DNA of 13,639 nt from a bacterium (GTDB lineage: Bacteria; Actinomycetota; Acidimicrobiia; Spongiisociales; UBA11373), in NCBI GenBank assembly GCA_013202595.1, contig JABMPV010000403.1:1-13639 (forward strand), given 5' to 3'. The notes under the pieces were generated by a model. The model searched no databases and was not told where the DNA came from. It saw only the letters and a list, made by a program, of their open reading frames with translations. Below are positions 13,582 to 13,639 of this stretch, in pieces. How positions within the stretch are numbered: position 1 is the first letter of the stretch; each line of letters begins with the position of its first letter. The position numbers and the translations under genes are program-made.

Positions 13582-13639
13582 ACGGACCGGACGAGCACGG
13601 CAGGTTCGGCGGCTTCGGTGGGCAGTTCGCCCCCGAGAC
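13578..13639 (+). CDS. trpB: Tryptophan synthase beta subunit, first 20 codons only
   Basis: The frame opens with ATG overlapping the trpF stop (ATGA) and runs off the right edge. Only about 20 residues are visible. They end with GRFGGFGGQFAPET, which matches the conserved TrpB N-terminus (typically G-x-F-G-x-F-G-G-x-F-x-P-E-T). TrpB condenses indole with serine using pyridoxal phosphate. The position after trpC and trpF fits. The identification is strong for such a short piece, but completeness cannot be judged. Confidence 0.85.
   Translation, partial: MNGPDEHGRFGGFGGQFAPE

Noticed and set aside
1..13639. Mobile elements, CRISPR arrays, tRNA/rRNA genes or a defence system
   Set aside because: No transposase or integrase motif, terminal repeats, regular spacer arrays or RNA gene signatures were seen by eye on either strand.

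Overview
The window is a dense, GC-rich bacterial chromosome segment. Frequent GTG starts, four-base stop/start overlaps and several genes with a TANNNT box only 6-7 bases before the start codon suggest an actinobacterium (Actinomycetota), possibly an uncultured lineage. This assignment is inference from style and composition; no marker gene settles it. No tRNA, rRNA, insertion sequence, CRISPR array, phage gene or intrinsic terminator was recognised. No stretch over 300 bases lacks a gene.

Layout. Left part (1-6728): the 5' part of a membrane protein gene (minus, runs off the left edge); a small membrane protein with an acidic tail (plus); then, on the minus strand, an ABC exporter half-transporter followed by an overlapping xanthine phosphoribosyltransferase; then, on the plus strand, endonuclease III stop/start-overlapped with a DinF-type MATE transporter; then an MFS transporter on the minus strand. 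Convergent pairs are packed tightly: the membrane protein and xpt overlap by 17 bases, and the MATE and MFS genes are 8 bases apart. Divergent pairs share short promoter regions of 56-89 bases.

Right part (6818-13639), all plus strand: ccdA-type thiol-reductant transporter, trpE, a YgfZ/GcvT-like folate-binding protein, an OmpR-type response regulator, its HAMP histidine kinase, trpC, trpF and the first codons of trpB. This is a tryptophan biosynthesis cluster (chorismate to anthranilate; phosphoribosylanthranilate to indole-glycerol phosphate; start of tryptophan synthase) interrupted by a two-component system and ygfZ. trpG and trpD are not in the window. TrpE keeps the LLES-X10-S tryptophan-binding motif, so it is probably feedback inhibited.

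Most genes belong to well-known families. I found no clearly new biological system. The observations most worth a second look are the two-component system inside the trp cluster, a repeated short-spacing promoter pattern that implies leaderless mRNAs, an 11-bp-phased direct repeat before the response regulator, and the coupling of endonuclease III to a DinF-like transporter.
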